A DNA stretch of 31,110 nucleotides from Eggerthellaceae bacterium UBA3686. GTDB lineage: Bacteria > Actinomycetota > Coriobacteriia > Coriobacteriales > Eggerthellaceae. The position numbers and the translations under genes are program-made. The DNA lies in NCBI GenBank assembly GCA_002371495.1, contig DFIX01000035.1:3120-34229 (forward strand), given 5' to 3'. Each line of letters opens with the position of its first letter. Position 1 is the first letter of the stretch. The notes under the pieces are model-generated. The model was not told where the DNA came from and made no database searches. It saw nothing but the letters and a program-made list of their open reading frames with translations. Shown here in pieces: positions 22,165 through 30,235 of the stretch.

Positions 22165-22911
22165 ATGAAAATAGCATTCTTCCCAATGTGCATGGTTGAC
22201 ATGATGTATCCGGAAATCGGCATCGCAGCGGTCAACGTGCTCGAGCGACTGGGCTGCGAGCTCGAGATGCCCGAAGAGCAGATCTGCTGCGGCCAGGGAC
22301 TCATCAACTCGGGCTATACCAAAGAGATGATTCCCGTAGCCAAGAAGATGGTCGACGCGTACGACAGGCTCGAATACGAAACCATCGTTTCGCTTTCGGG
22401 TTCGTGCATGAACGCGATTGTCAACGACTATCAGGTTCTGTTCAAGGACGATCCGGAGTACCTGGAACGCACGCGCGAGCTGAAGAAGCGCTTCTTCGAG
22501 TTCACGGACTTCATCGTCAACGTGCTCGGCGTGACCGACGTGGGCGCAAGCTTCCATGACACGGTTACCTACCACAAGAGCTGCCATCTGACGCGCATCC
22601 TCGGCATTTCCGAGCCGCCGCTGCAGCTGCTCAAGGGCGTCGAGGGGCTCGAGTACATCGAGATGGAACATGCCGACCGCTGCTGCGGCTTCGGCGGCAC
22701 CTTCTCGTTCAAGCAGCCCGTCATCGCCGGCGAAATGGTCTACGAGAAGTGCCAGACTATCATCGACACGGGTGCGAACGTGGTTTGCGGCGCCGATGCG
22801 CCTTGCCTTCTGAATATCAAAGGTGCGCTCGGGCGCATGCGCTCCGAAGGCAAGCTCGACCGCGATATCCGCGTCATGCACATCGCGCAGATCCTCGATT
22901 CTAAGGAGTAG
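22165..22911 (+). CDS. lutA: Lactate utilisation protein LutA (Fe-S, CCG-type)
   Basis: This 248-residue component of the LutABC L-lactate dehydrogenase complex has two CCG-type cysteine-rich motifs that bind a [4Fe-4S] cluster: ICCGQGLINSGY and DRCCGFGGTFSFK. The conserved CHLTR segment and the SGSCMNA Cys lie between. The start MKIAFFPMC is set by AGGGGAAAGG upstream; an upstream ATG at 22087 gives an unlike N-terminus. The stop is three bases before lutB. Confidence 0.95.
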   Translation: MKIAFFPMCMVDMMYPEIGIAAVNVLERLGCELEMPEEQICCGQGLINSGYTKEMIPVAKKMVDAYDRLEYETIVSLSGSCMNAIVNDYQVLFKDDPEYLERTRELKKRFFEFTDFIVNVLGVTDVGASFHDTVTYHKSCHLTRILGISEPPLQLLKGVEGLEYIEMEHADRCCGFGGTFSFKQPVIAGEMVYEKCQTIIDTGANVVCGADAPCLLNIKGALGRMRSEGKLDRDIRVMHIAQILDSKE

Positions 22912-22914
22912 CCC

Positions 22915-24372
22915 ATGAGCATCCTCTACAACACCGAGGCGACTCTAGCCGAGCGAGTGGACGAGTGCCTCTCAGACGACTTCAAGCACAATGCCATCAA
23001 GACCGCGCAGGAAGTGTTCTACAAGAAGCGCGGCGAGCTCGTCGAGGAGATGGGCGAAGGCTGGCAGCAATTGCGCATGCACGCGATGGAAGTGCGCAAC
23101 CACGTGACCGAGAACCTCGACTACTACGTGAAGCAGTTCGCGCAGAACGCCGAGAAGAACGGCTGCATCATGCACTACGCGCCCACAGGCGACGACGCCC
23201 TGTGGGAGGTGCTCGACATCTTCGAGCAGCACAACGCCTGCTACGCCGTCAAATCCAAGAGCATGATGACCGAGGAAGTCGGCCTCAACGAGATTCTCGA
23301 GGAAGCCGGTATCAAGATCACCGAGACCGACTGCGCCGAGAACATCCTGCAGACCGCCGAGTCCAAACCGTCGCACATCGTGGTGCCGGCCCTGCATTTC
23401 AACCGTTCGGCTATCGCGGACATCTACCGCGAGAAGCGTGGCTACGATGGAACCGACGTGCCCGAGGAAATCACCCACTTCCTGCGCAAGATTCTGCGCG
23501 AGGAGTTCCTCGAGGCCGAAGTCGGCATCCGCGGATGCAATTTCGCCGTCGCCGAAACCGGCTCGGTCACGCTCGTCACCAACGAGGGCAACGGCCGCAT
23601 GGTCGATACCTTCCCCAAGGTGCAGATCGTCTTTGTCGGCATCGACCGCATCGTGCCCGACCTCGATGCGCTCGACACCATGATGGCGCTCCTTCCGCGC
23701 AGCGCCGTCGGCGCCAAGATGACCGCCTACTTCAGCCTCGACAGCGGCCCGCGCGGTGCCGGCGAGGTCGACGGCCCCGAGGAAGTGCACATCGTCCTTA
23801 TGGACAACGGCCGTCACGAGCTGGCGAACAGCGAGTTTTCTGACATGCTGCGCTGCATGCGCTGCGGTGCTTGCCTCAACATCTGCCCGGTTTACCGCCA
23901 CATCACCGGTCACGGTTATGGCTCGATTTACCCCGGCCCCATGGGCCTGGTACTGACGCCCGGCCTCGTTGGCTACGATGACATCGACAACATGGTGTAC
24001 GCGTGCTCGCTGTGCGGCGCATGCACGGAGCACTGCCCCGTGAGCATCCCCATTCATGATTTGGTGCGCCAGCATCGCATCAACATCGTTGACCAGGGCA
24101 AGAACCATAAGATCGAGGTCCCCATCTTCAAGGCGCTCGGTCTCTTCTGGTCGAACATGCCTATTTACATGGCGGGCATGACGCTCGGCGCGCCCATTAT
24201 GGAGCTATTGGCGCACGATGGTGCCCTGGATGCCGACTCGACGTGGATTCCCGTCGTGAAGAACTGGACGTCTACGCGCGATTTTGACATTCTTTCGAAA
24301 TCGCGCTTCCGCACCTGGTTCAAGGAGCACAAGGAAGAACAGGCGAAGAATGCGGAAGGCGGTGAGCAGTAA
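22915..24372 (+). CDS. lutB: Lactate utilisation protein LutB (Fe-S)
   Basis: This 485-residue iron-sulfur subunit, with LutA and LutC, oxidises lactate to pyruvate. The N-terminal LUD domain covers about 60-300 (ETGSVTLVTNEGNGR, GIDRIVPDLDAL). Two classical [4Fe-4S] motifs follow, CMRCGACLNICPVYR and CSLCGACTEHCPVSIP. The C-terminal LutB-type tail ends FKEHKEEQ and a Glu/Asn-rich stretch. It begins three bases after lutA and shares one base with lutC. Confidence 0.95.
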   Translation: MSILYNTEATLAERVDECLSDDFKHNAIKTAQEVFYKKRGELVEEMGEGWQQLRMHAMEVRNHVTENLDYYVKQFAQNAEKNGCIMHYAPTGDDALWEVLDIFEQHNACYAVKSKSMMTEEVGLNEILEEAGIKITETDCAENILQTAESKPSHIVVPALHFNRSAIADIYREKRGYDGTDVPEEITHFLRKILREEFLEAEVGIRGCNFAVAETGSVTLVTNEGNGRMVDTFPKVQIVFVGIDRIVPDLDALDTMMALLPRSAVGAKMTAYFSLDSGPRGAGEVDGPEEVHIVLMDNGRHELANSEFSDMLRCMRCGACLNICPVYRHITGHGYGSIYPGPMGLVLTPGLVGYDDIDNMVYACSLCGACTEHCPVSIPIHDLVRQHRINIVDQGKNHKIEVPIFKALGLFWSNMPIYMAGMTLGAPIMELLAHDGALDADSTWIPVVKNWTSTRDFDILSKSRFRTWFKEHKEEQAKNAEGGEQ

Positions 24373-25079
24373 TGGCTCTGGGTAACAAGACTTTGGACGA
24401 TTTGATCAACCCGATCTCGAAGCAGCTCGGCAATGCGAAGGTTGCCGACCACGTCGACATGCCGGAATGGGAGTTCAAGGCTCAGCGCGTGACCGATGGC
24501 AAGAGCCATGACGAGCTTGTGAGCATGTTCGAGGACGAGGCCGAGAAGATCCACATCAGCGTCGCCCATTGCAAGGCCGCCGACCTGGCAGCCTGCTTGG
24601 CCAAGATCGTCGGCGCAGGCGTGCCCGAGACGGGCGAGCCCTGCACGGTCGTCTACGCCGCCGACGAGCGTTTCCGCGCTGCCGGCCTGGCCGATGCGCT
24701 GGCTGCAGAGTCGCTGGTGACCAAGGCTACCGAATGGGACGAAACGGCGGGCGAGGCGTGCATCGAAGCCGCCAGGGTCGCTACGTACGGCATCACCTAC
24801 GCTACGGCCGGCATTGCCGAGACCGCTACGATTGCGCAACCGACGTGTCCCACCTGCGGGCGCGCCATCAGCCTGCTTCCGCTGTGCCACATCGCCGTCG
24901 TCGATGCGGCGGCTATCGTGCCGACGATGGGTGAGGTCATGGCCGACTTGGCCAAGGAAGAGAAGCTTCCCTCTCAGGTCTGCTTCATCAGCGGTCCGTC
25001 TGCTACGGCCGACATCGAGCTCGTGCGCGTCGAGGGCGTGCACGGCCCCATGTACGTGAACTACGTGATCGTGGAATAG
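24372..25079 (+). CDS. lutC: Lactate utilisation protein LutC (LUD domain)
   Basis: This is the third LutABC subunit, 235 residues, single LUD domain, with AGIAETATI and GRAISLLPLCHIAVV in place. The sequence ahead of GRAISLLP reads PTCPTCG, where canonical LutC has a non-Cys Ser/Glu segment; two Cys plus LCHI could make a metal or redox site. The start shares one base with the lutB stop. No promoter is visible before it, so the three genes are co-transcribed. Confidence 0.9.
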   Translation: MALGNKTLDDLINPISKQLGNAKVADHVDMPEWEFKAQRVTDGKSHDELVSMFEDEAEKIHISVAHCKAADLAACLAKIVGAGVPETGEPCTVVYAADERFRAAGLADALAAESLVTKATEWDETAGEACIEAARVATYGITYATAGIAETATIAQPTCPTCGRAISLLPLCHIAVVDAAAIVPTMGEVMADLAKEEKLPSQVCFISGPSATADIELVRVEGVHGPMYVNYVIVE

Positions 25080-25106
25080 CTGCCGAACATACGGCACCTT
25101 AACCGC

Positions 25107-25140
25107 AAAGGCTCGGGATCATGCTGGTTCCGAGCCTTTT
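25107..25140 (+). terminator. Intrinsic terminator after lutC
   Basis: A stem AAAGGCTCGG/CCGAGCCTTT is followed by T, 28 bases after the stop. Confidence 0.85.
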
Positions 25141-25176
25141 ACGTTGTTGCTGTTTATTCTGGCCTCTTGGCCGTTC

Positions 25177-25280
25177 GCCCAGTTCGACGGCAGGGCGCTA
25201 AGCCTACAGCTGCTCGCGTTTTAGATTATTTGTAATTAGTAGCTGCGCAAGCGGCTAAGCACCCTGCCGTCGAACTGGGC
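25177..25280. repeat. Long inverted repeat A (28-bp arms)
   Basis: Arm 25177-25204 (GCCCAGTTCGACGGCAGGGC, then GCTAAGCC) and arm 25253-25280 match at about 25 of 28 positions as reverse complements. The 48-base centre continues the pairing imperfectly around an AT-rich core. Confidence 0.8.
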
Positions 25281-25318
25281 TGCGGGGGGCGCGAGCAAGA
25301 TCGTGCGTTTTCGTATAT

Positions 25319-25496
25319 CGGCCTGACGCCCGGCATGGTGCACCTCGGGCTTTCGCGGGCTGCGACAAGCGCAGGCGCGGCGGGAGCGAGGACTGTCTGA
25401 GCGCCCGAAGGGCGCGAGTTCCGCAGCTGCCGCGCCGGAGCGCAGGAGCGGTTAGCCCGCGCTTGCCCGAGGTGCACCATGCCGGGCGTCAGGCCG
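25319..25496. repeat. Long inverted repeat B (32-bp perfect arms)
   Basis: Arms 25319-25350 and 25465-25496 are perfect reverse complements (GACGCCCGGCATGGTGCACC lies within the left arm). The 114-base centre is partly self-pairing and holds a nested GCGCCC-GAA-GGGCGC hairpin. Outside, CGTATA and TATACG continue the dyad after short bulges. It ends 22 bases from the stop of the response regulator. Confidence 0.85.
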
Positions 25497-25517
25497 CTGG
25501 CGGGTATACGTTGGTTA

Positions 25518-26189
25518 TTAAAGCGCCGTAGCCTTGTATCCGACGCCTCGGACTGTTTCAATTTGAAAGCTTTTACTTGTCTTGAAGCGGTCGCGCAGGC
25601 GCTTGATGTGCACGTCGACCGTGCGCTCGCCCGATTCGGTGTGGATTCCCCAGACGTCGTCCATGATATCGCGGCGCGTGAAGATGCGGTCGGGGGAGGC
25701 GCAGAGCTTGAAGAGCACCATGAACTCCTTGGGCGGCAGCACCACCGACATCGAGCCCTCGACAACGGTGAAGGAGTTGCTGTCGAGTACGGCATCGCCG
25801 ATGACGATTTGGCGTTTCGAGACGGAATGCGATCGTCTGAGCAGTGCTGTCATGCGCAAGTCAAGCTCGTTGAGGTCGACCGGCTCGACCATGAGATCGT
25901 CGCAGCCCGCCAAAAACGCCCGTTGCTTGGCCCTGAAATCCCCGGTTTTGGATATCGCGATGACTGGTACGTCCTGGTCGAGGTTGCGTAAGGACTCGAC
26001 GATCATGGGTCCGTCGATGCCGGGTAGGTTGTTGCTGCAAAGGACGATATCGACATGGCCGGACTCGAAGGCTTCGAGCGCGGTGTTGGCATCGCGTGCG
26101 GGCGTGGCTTCGTAACCTTGCTTCATCAGAAAGGCGCAGTACGAAGAGCTCTTTTTCCGGTCGTTCTCGACGACGAGGGCCTTAAACAT
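25518..26189 (-). CDS. OmpR-type response regulator with atypical receiver
   Basis: This 223-residue regulator has a receiver domain (1-115) and an OmpR/PhoB winged helix (about 125-220: FMVLFKLCASPDRIFTRRDI, ERTVDVHIKRLRDRF, ETVRGVGYKA). The receiver lacks the phosphorylated Asp: where DxxLPG is expected, it reads CSNNLPGIDG, with Ser52 at the Asp position. The conserved Lys before the Pro is Glu102 (VEPVDL). It is therefore not controlled by standard phosphotransfer. No histidine kinase is nearby. The start is ATG 26189 with GAAAGG upstream; a longer ATG at 26222 is possible. Confidence 0.85.
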   Translation of the reverse strand: MFKALVVENDRKKSSSYCAFLMKQGYEATPARDANTALEAFESGHVDIVLCSNNLPGIDGPMIVESLRNLDQDVPVIAISKTGDFRAKQRAFLAGCDDLMVEPVDLNELDLRMTALLRRSHSVSKRQIVIGDAVLDSNSFTVVEGSMSVVLPPKEFMVLFKLCASPDRIFTRRDIMDDVWGIHTESGERTVDVHIKRLRDRFKTSKSFQIETVRGVGYKATAL

Positions 26190-26509
26190 ATGCTGACCTT
26201 TCTGGCCAATGAACACCAGCAAGATACCAGGAATAGATTAACTGAGCATGAACAATTTAGAAATCGTCGTTCACGATGAATTTTTAAGCGCTGCTTACCA
26301 TTCTAGGTTGTGGTTCTGTCCTTGCGCCACGACGTCAGAGCGGTATCAGGCTAGCGGAATAGGTCTGGTATGGGTGCCTGTTCAAACTAGGGGCGTTAAC
26401 CCGATGCCGCTTAACTGCGAGCTGCTTCGAAAGGGGGCAAAAACGGAGGCACGAGCAGCCTTTACCCGTACCGGCTCGACGCATATGGAAAACCGTAAAA
26501 GGAGGGATG
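26190..26509. other. Divergent intergenic region, regulator/MFS
   Basis: No gene is supported. It must hold the promoters of both neighbours, but I can assign none with confidence. A small dyad ATCGT-CGTTC-ACGAT (26263-26277) lies in an AT-rich stretch and could be an operator. Confidence 0.45.
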
Positions 26510-28270
26510 ATGGATAACAAAGAGTGGACAATCTCCGAAGTTATCGACTCATTCGGCATCAACGGTCATACCTGGCTGATGTTCATCCTGCTGGGCTTGG
26601 CCAACATCTTCGACGGTTATGACTTCATGATCGTCAACTCCACCAATACCTACCTCGCTCCGTCGTTCGGTCTGCAAACAGCCGCCCAGGTTGGCTCGCT
26701 GACCACGTGGGGCCTGTTGGGCATGGTTCTTGGCGGCGCCGTCGGCGGCGCTATGTCCGACCGCATCGGTCGTAAGAAGATGCTGATCATCGCAGTTATC
26801 TTCTACGGTCTGTTCACGCTGCCGCAGGCATTCTCGTCTTCACTCGGCGTGTTCGCCGTTTGGCGCCTGATCGCCGGCTTCGGCGTCGGCTCCTGCATTC
26901 CGATCGTCACCACCTGCTTCTCCGAGACCATCCCCTCGAAGAACCGCGGCGTGTTCGTGACCTTCGGCATGGCCTTCATGGTCGCTGGCTGGGTGCTCGC
27001 AGGCCTGATCGCCGCCCCGATCTGCACCGCTGATACGTCCATCCTGGGCGACCTGACCGGCAAGCAGATCACCCTGGCCTCCGGCCTTACGTACTACGAG
27101 AACTGGCGCGTCTGCTACCTGATCGGCGCCCTGCCGATCATCTACGGCATCGTGCTGATCTTTGCGATGCACGAGACCCCGCACTGGTATGCCAACTCCG
27201 GCCAGAAGGAAAAGGCCGTCGAGGCCCTGGCCCAGATCGAGCGCCAGCATCACAACACCGTGACCGAGCGCGACCCCAACTTGCTGGTCGTCCCGCCCAA
27301 ACCGGCCCAGGCCGGCCCGAACGTGCTCTTCTCCAAGAAGTACATCGTGGCCACCGCCGCCATTTGGTGCACCTACTTCGTCGGTCAGTTCTGCGTGTAC
27401 GGCATGAACGCTTGGATTCCTTCCTGGTTCCAGGCCATGGGCTATACCCCGCAGCAGTCCGTCAACCTGCAGACGTGGAACAACTTCGCGGCTATCCTCT
27501 CGAACATCTCCGTCGGTTTCGTCTCCGACAAGATCGGCCGCAAGAAGAACCTCGCCGCTTCGTGGATCGCCTGCATCGTCGTTATCGTCGTCTGCTCGCT
27601 GGTCATCAACTACGACCCGTCGCAGTCCAAGATGATCCTGTACGTCGCCCTGATGCTGCTGTTCGGCTTCGCGCTGAACTACGCCATCACCGCCGTCCAG
27701 CCGCTGATGCCCGAGTCTTATCCGACGGCAATACGTAATACGGGCGTTGCCTGGTGCCAGGCGTTCGCCCGCTTCGGTGGTTCCGGTTCCTCCATCGTCC
27801 TCGGCGCCTTCGCGACCGTGTTCACGATGTCCAACCCGGCGCTCGGCAATCCCGATGCAGTCGCAGCCGCCGCTGCCGCTGGCACCCAGCTTGCCGAAAC
27901 CATCCCGGCTTGGTCGACCGTCGTTCTGACGCTGTGCATCCCGTTCGCTCTCGGCTTCATTTGCACGCTCGTATTCGTGCGCGAGACCGGTGGCAAGACC
28001 ATGGACCAGCTGTCTGCCGAGGCCTCTGGCGACATCGGCGACACCGGCACGACGAAGTTCATCATCATGATGGTCATCGTTGCCTTCCTGGCCCTCATGT
28101 GCATCGTCTTCCCGCTGCTCCCGGCTGGCACTTTCGGCGTCGGCCCGGACGGCGCGCCGCTGGCGTTCGCCAAGACCCCGATGGCCCTGCCGCTCATGGC
28201 AACCGGCATGTTGCTGCCGTTCGTGTTCTTCTTCGTCTTCGCTGGCCCGCTGGCTCTCAAGAAGGACTAA
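26510..28270 (+). CDS. MFS transporter, AAHS-like (organic/aromatic acid:H+ symporter type)
   Basis: This is a 586-residue permease. The first helix carries NIFDGYDFMIVN, matching the DGxD motif of the aromatic acid/H+ symporter family, and the loop between helices 2 and 3 has GGAMSDRIGRKK. The second half repeats it (VSDKIGRKKNLAA), and VRETGGKTMDQLS closes the usual 12-helix core at about residue 505. Two further hydrophobic segments follow (IIMMVIVAFLALMCIVFPLL and MALPLMATGMLLPFVFFFVF), which is unusual. The start is ATG 26510, five bases from AAAGGAGGG; ATG 26507 is too close. The substrate is not decidable. The gene uses mostly C-ending codons, suggesting high expression. Confidence 0.85.
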   Translation: MDNKEWTISEVIDSFGINGHTWLMFILLGLANIFDGYDFMIVNSTNTYLAPSFGLQTAAQVGSLTTWGLLGMVLGGAVGGAMSDRIGRKKMLIIAVIFYGLFTLPQAFSSSLGVFAVWRLIAGFGVGSCIPIVTTCFSETIPSKNRGVFVTFGMAFMVAGWVLAGLIAAPICTADTSILGDLTGKQITLASGLTYYENWRVCYLIGALPIIYGIVLIFAMHETPHWYANSGQKEKAVEALAQIERQHHNTVTERDPNLLVVPPKPAQAGPNVLFSKKYIVATAAIWCTYFVGQFCVYGMNAWIPSWFQAMGYTPQQSVNLQTWNNFAAILSNISVGFVSDKIGRKKNLAASWIACIVVIVVCSLVINYDPSQSKMILYVALMLLFGFALNYAITAVQPLMPESYPTAIRNTGVAWCQAFARFGGSGSSIVLGAFATVFTMSNPALGNPDAVAAAAAAGTQLAETIPAWSTVVLTLCIPFALGFICTLVFVRETGGKTMDQLSAEASGDIGDTGTTKFIIMMVIVAFLALMCIVFPLLPAGTFGVGPDGAPLAFAKTPMALPLMATGMLLPFVFFFVFAGPLALKKD

Positions 28271-28315
28271 CGGAAATTGTGCCGTACCATCGTTTGAGCC
28301 TGTAGGCCACGATGC

Positions 28316-28349
28316 GAAGAGCCCCCGAGCACTCGGGGGCTCTTCTTTT
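28316..28349 (+). terminator. Intrinsic terminator after the MFS gene
   Basis: A long perfect stem GAAGAGCCCCCGAG/CTCGGGGGCTCTTC is followed by TTTT. Confidence 0.9.
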
Positions 28350-28416
28350 CGGGACGGCCACGCTGGACAAGCGAGACCAGGGATGCAGATTGTGTTCAAT
28401 GGGGTATTTACCCAGG

Positions 28417-28516
28417 TGCGCTTGAGCTGGGACGTGGTTCAAGCGCAGCGCCGCCCTCCTGACGTGGGATTGATGGAAAGGCCGTCAGGAGGGCGGAGCC
28501 GACTCTCCTGCGTCGG
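28417..28516 (+). promoter_or_regulatory. Three consecutive hairpins, possible structured leader or small RNA
   Basis: Hairpin 1 has perfect 9-bp arms TGCGCTTGA/TCAAGCGCA (28417-28447). Hairpin 2 has perfect 14-bp arms CCGCCCTCCTGACG/CGTCAGGAGGGCGG (28451-28496). Hairpin 3 is CCGAC/GTCGG with loop TCTCCTGC (28499-28516). Loops 1 and 2 both hold a GGGA..TGG motif. Confidence 0.4.
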
Positions 28517-28741
28517 GGATTCCACTAGATCGAAGGAAACCGTGCGTTGCGGTTGAGAGCCAGGCGGAAACGCAGGCATCGGGCTGCCTCGAATCGTATA
28601 GGGCGTCCGTTAATTGGGCATGAACGAAACAACGCTATCGAGTTCATCTTGCCAAACAGCTTGATAGTTGCGTCCCGCGAGGTAAGCCCATGCAGTACAA
28701 TACGTTGCTGTGTCGATGCTTGCACACGCGTTTTGGAGGAG

Positions 28742-30172
28742 ATGGCCGTGGACAAGATTTTCAAGCTGAAGGAGAACGGCACCTCGGTGCGCACCGAGGT
28801 GATCGCGGGCCTAACCACGTTCATGACGATGGCCTACATCATCGCCCTGAACCCCAATTTGCTGACCGGCTGGCGTGCCGGCGGCGACGACCTTTGGAAC
28901 GCCGTGTTCCTGTCGACGTGCCTGGCTTCGGGAATCGCCATGATATGCATGGCCTTCCTGGCCAACAAGCCGTTCTGCTTGGCGCCCGGCATGGGGCTCA
29001 ACAGCTTTTTGGCCGTCGTCGTGGTGCAGATCGCGACCATAACCGGGGCGTCCTACGTTGCCTCGTTCCAAGCGGCCCTCATCATCGTTTTGGCCGAGGG
29101 CATCGTCTTCGTCATCCTGACGCTTTTCAATATACGCGAGAAGATAATCGATGCCATACCGTATGGCGTGCGCATGGGTATTGCCCCGGCAATCGGGCTC
29201 ATGTTGCTCAACATCGGCGTGGGCAGCAACGCGGGCGTGTTCGACGTCGAGGGCAATCCCTTCTATGTCATGCGTGACTTCTTCGGCGCACTCACGGCGA
29301 GCAGCGCGGCAACAACCATGACTACGGCCTACCAGCCCATGGTCCTGACCGTCGTCACGATGTTCGTTGGCCTGTTCGTGATCCTGTTCCTAGAGCACCG
29401 CGGCGTCAAGGCGGCGGTGATCCTGGGCATGCTCGTGGCGTCGATCGTCTACTGGGCCGGCGAAGCGCTCTTCTTGGGGACCGACCCGTTTGCGGGCCTT
29501 GCGACGGCTTCGTGGGTGCCGGCGTTTGGCGATATGGTAAACCTGACCTTGTTCAAGTTCAACTTCGCGGGATTCCTCGAGCTGGGCTGGTTCACGGCCA
29601 TCACGCTGATCATCACGTTCTGCATGATCGACATGTTTGACACCATCGGCACTTTGGTGGGCACGGCTGCTCGCGCCGGCATGCTTGACGAGAACGGCAA
29701 GATGCCGCAGATGAAGGAAGCCCTGCTCTCGGACTCCATCGGCACCGTCGTCGGCGCTTGCACGGGCACCTCGACCGTTACCACCTTCGTCGAGTCTGCT
29801 TCGGGCGTCGCGGCTGGCGGCCGTACGGGCCTGACTGCCCTCACCTGCGGCATCATGTTTTTGCTGTGCCTGTTCTTGGCGCCTATCGCCGCCATCATTC
29901 CGGCAGCGGCAACCTCGTCGGCCCTTATCTACGTCGGCATCGTCATGCTCTCGGGCCTGAAGAACATCGATTTCGACGACATGGAGCAGATGGCCCCCGT
30001 GGCGCTCATGCTTATCGCCATGCCCATTTCGGGTTCGATTGGCCACGCAATCGGCATTGGCCTGATCGTGTTCTCGGTCATCAACATCTGCACGGGTCGC
30101 GGTTCCAAGCAGTACCTGCTGACTTACATATTGGCTGTTATCTTTCTGATCAAGTTCTTCTTGGTGGCGTAA
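28742..30172 (+). CDS. NCS2/AzgA-type purine (guanine/hypoxanthine/adenine) permease
   Basis: This 476-residue membrane protein has about 12-14 helices and imports nucleobases. Diagnostic AzgA features are the start IFKLKENGTSVRTEVIAGLT, then TTFMTMAYIIALNP, and the central MIDMFDTIGTLVGTA and TGTSTVTTFVESASGVAAGG segments. GGAGG lies just before the ATG at 28742; GTG at 28748 is better spaced (eight bases) and may be the real start. It is followed 63 bases later by apt, so uptake and salvage are linked. Whether adenine or guanine/hypoxanthine is the main substrate is not decidable. Confidence 0.9.
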   Translation: MAVDKIFKLKENGTSVRTEVIAGLTTFMTMAYIIALNPNLLTGWRAGGDDLWNAVFLSTCLASGIAMICMAFLANKPFCLAPGMGLNSFLAVVVVQIATITGASYVASFQAALIIVLAEGIVFVILTLFNIREKIIDAIPYGVRMGIAPAIGLMLLNIGVGSNAGVFDVEGNPFYVMRDFFGALTASSAATTMTTAYQPMVLTVVTMFVGLFVILFLEHRGVKAAVILGMLVASIVYWAGEALFLGTDPFAGLATASWVPAFGDMVNLTLFKFNFAGFLELGWFTAITLIITFCMIDMFDTIGTLVGTAARAGMLDENGKMPQMKEALLSDSIGTVVGACTGTSTVTTFVESASGVAAGGRTGLTALTCGIMFLLCLFLAPIAAIIPAAATSSALIYVGIVMLSGLKNIDFDDMEQMAPVALMLIAMPISGSIGHAIGIGLIVFSVINICTGRGSKQYLLTYILAVIFLIKFFLVA

Positions 30173-30235
30173 CCGATACAATTTGCAAAATGGCTGAGCG
30201 CTGACCGGCCCGTTTTCAGGATAGGAGAAACATCC

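Larger units (their letters stand above)
25141..25517. other. Non-coding region with two long dyads
   Basis: No gene is supported. It separates lutC from the convergent response regulator and is almost filled by the inverted repeats at 25177-25280 and 25319-25496. Small ORFs here are accidents of the repeats. Confidence 0.6.
28271..28741. other. Intergenic region with serial hairpins before the purine permease
   Basis: No gene is supported. After the MFS terminator it carries a run of hairpins at 28417-28516 and a long leader to the permease start. A TACAAT at 28695 is a weak -10 candidate without a clear -35. Confidence 0.5.

Noticed and set aside
22972..24108. Long minus-strand open frame opposite lutB
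   Set aside because: It mirrors a conserved Fe-S protein gene and has Val/His/Asp-rich shadow composition.
25479..25991. Open frame running through the inverted repeat into the response regulator on the plus strand
   Set aside because: Most of it is antisense to the regulator, and the start lies inside a repeat arm.
26840..28399. A long minus-strand open frame (about 519 codons) opposite the MFS gene
   Set aside because: Antisense to a clear transporter, rich in Arg/Gly/Asp/His from codon bias, with no recognisable motif.
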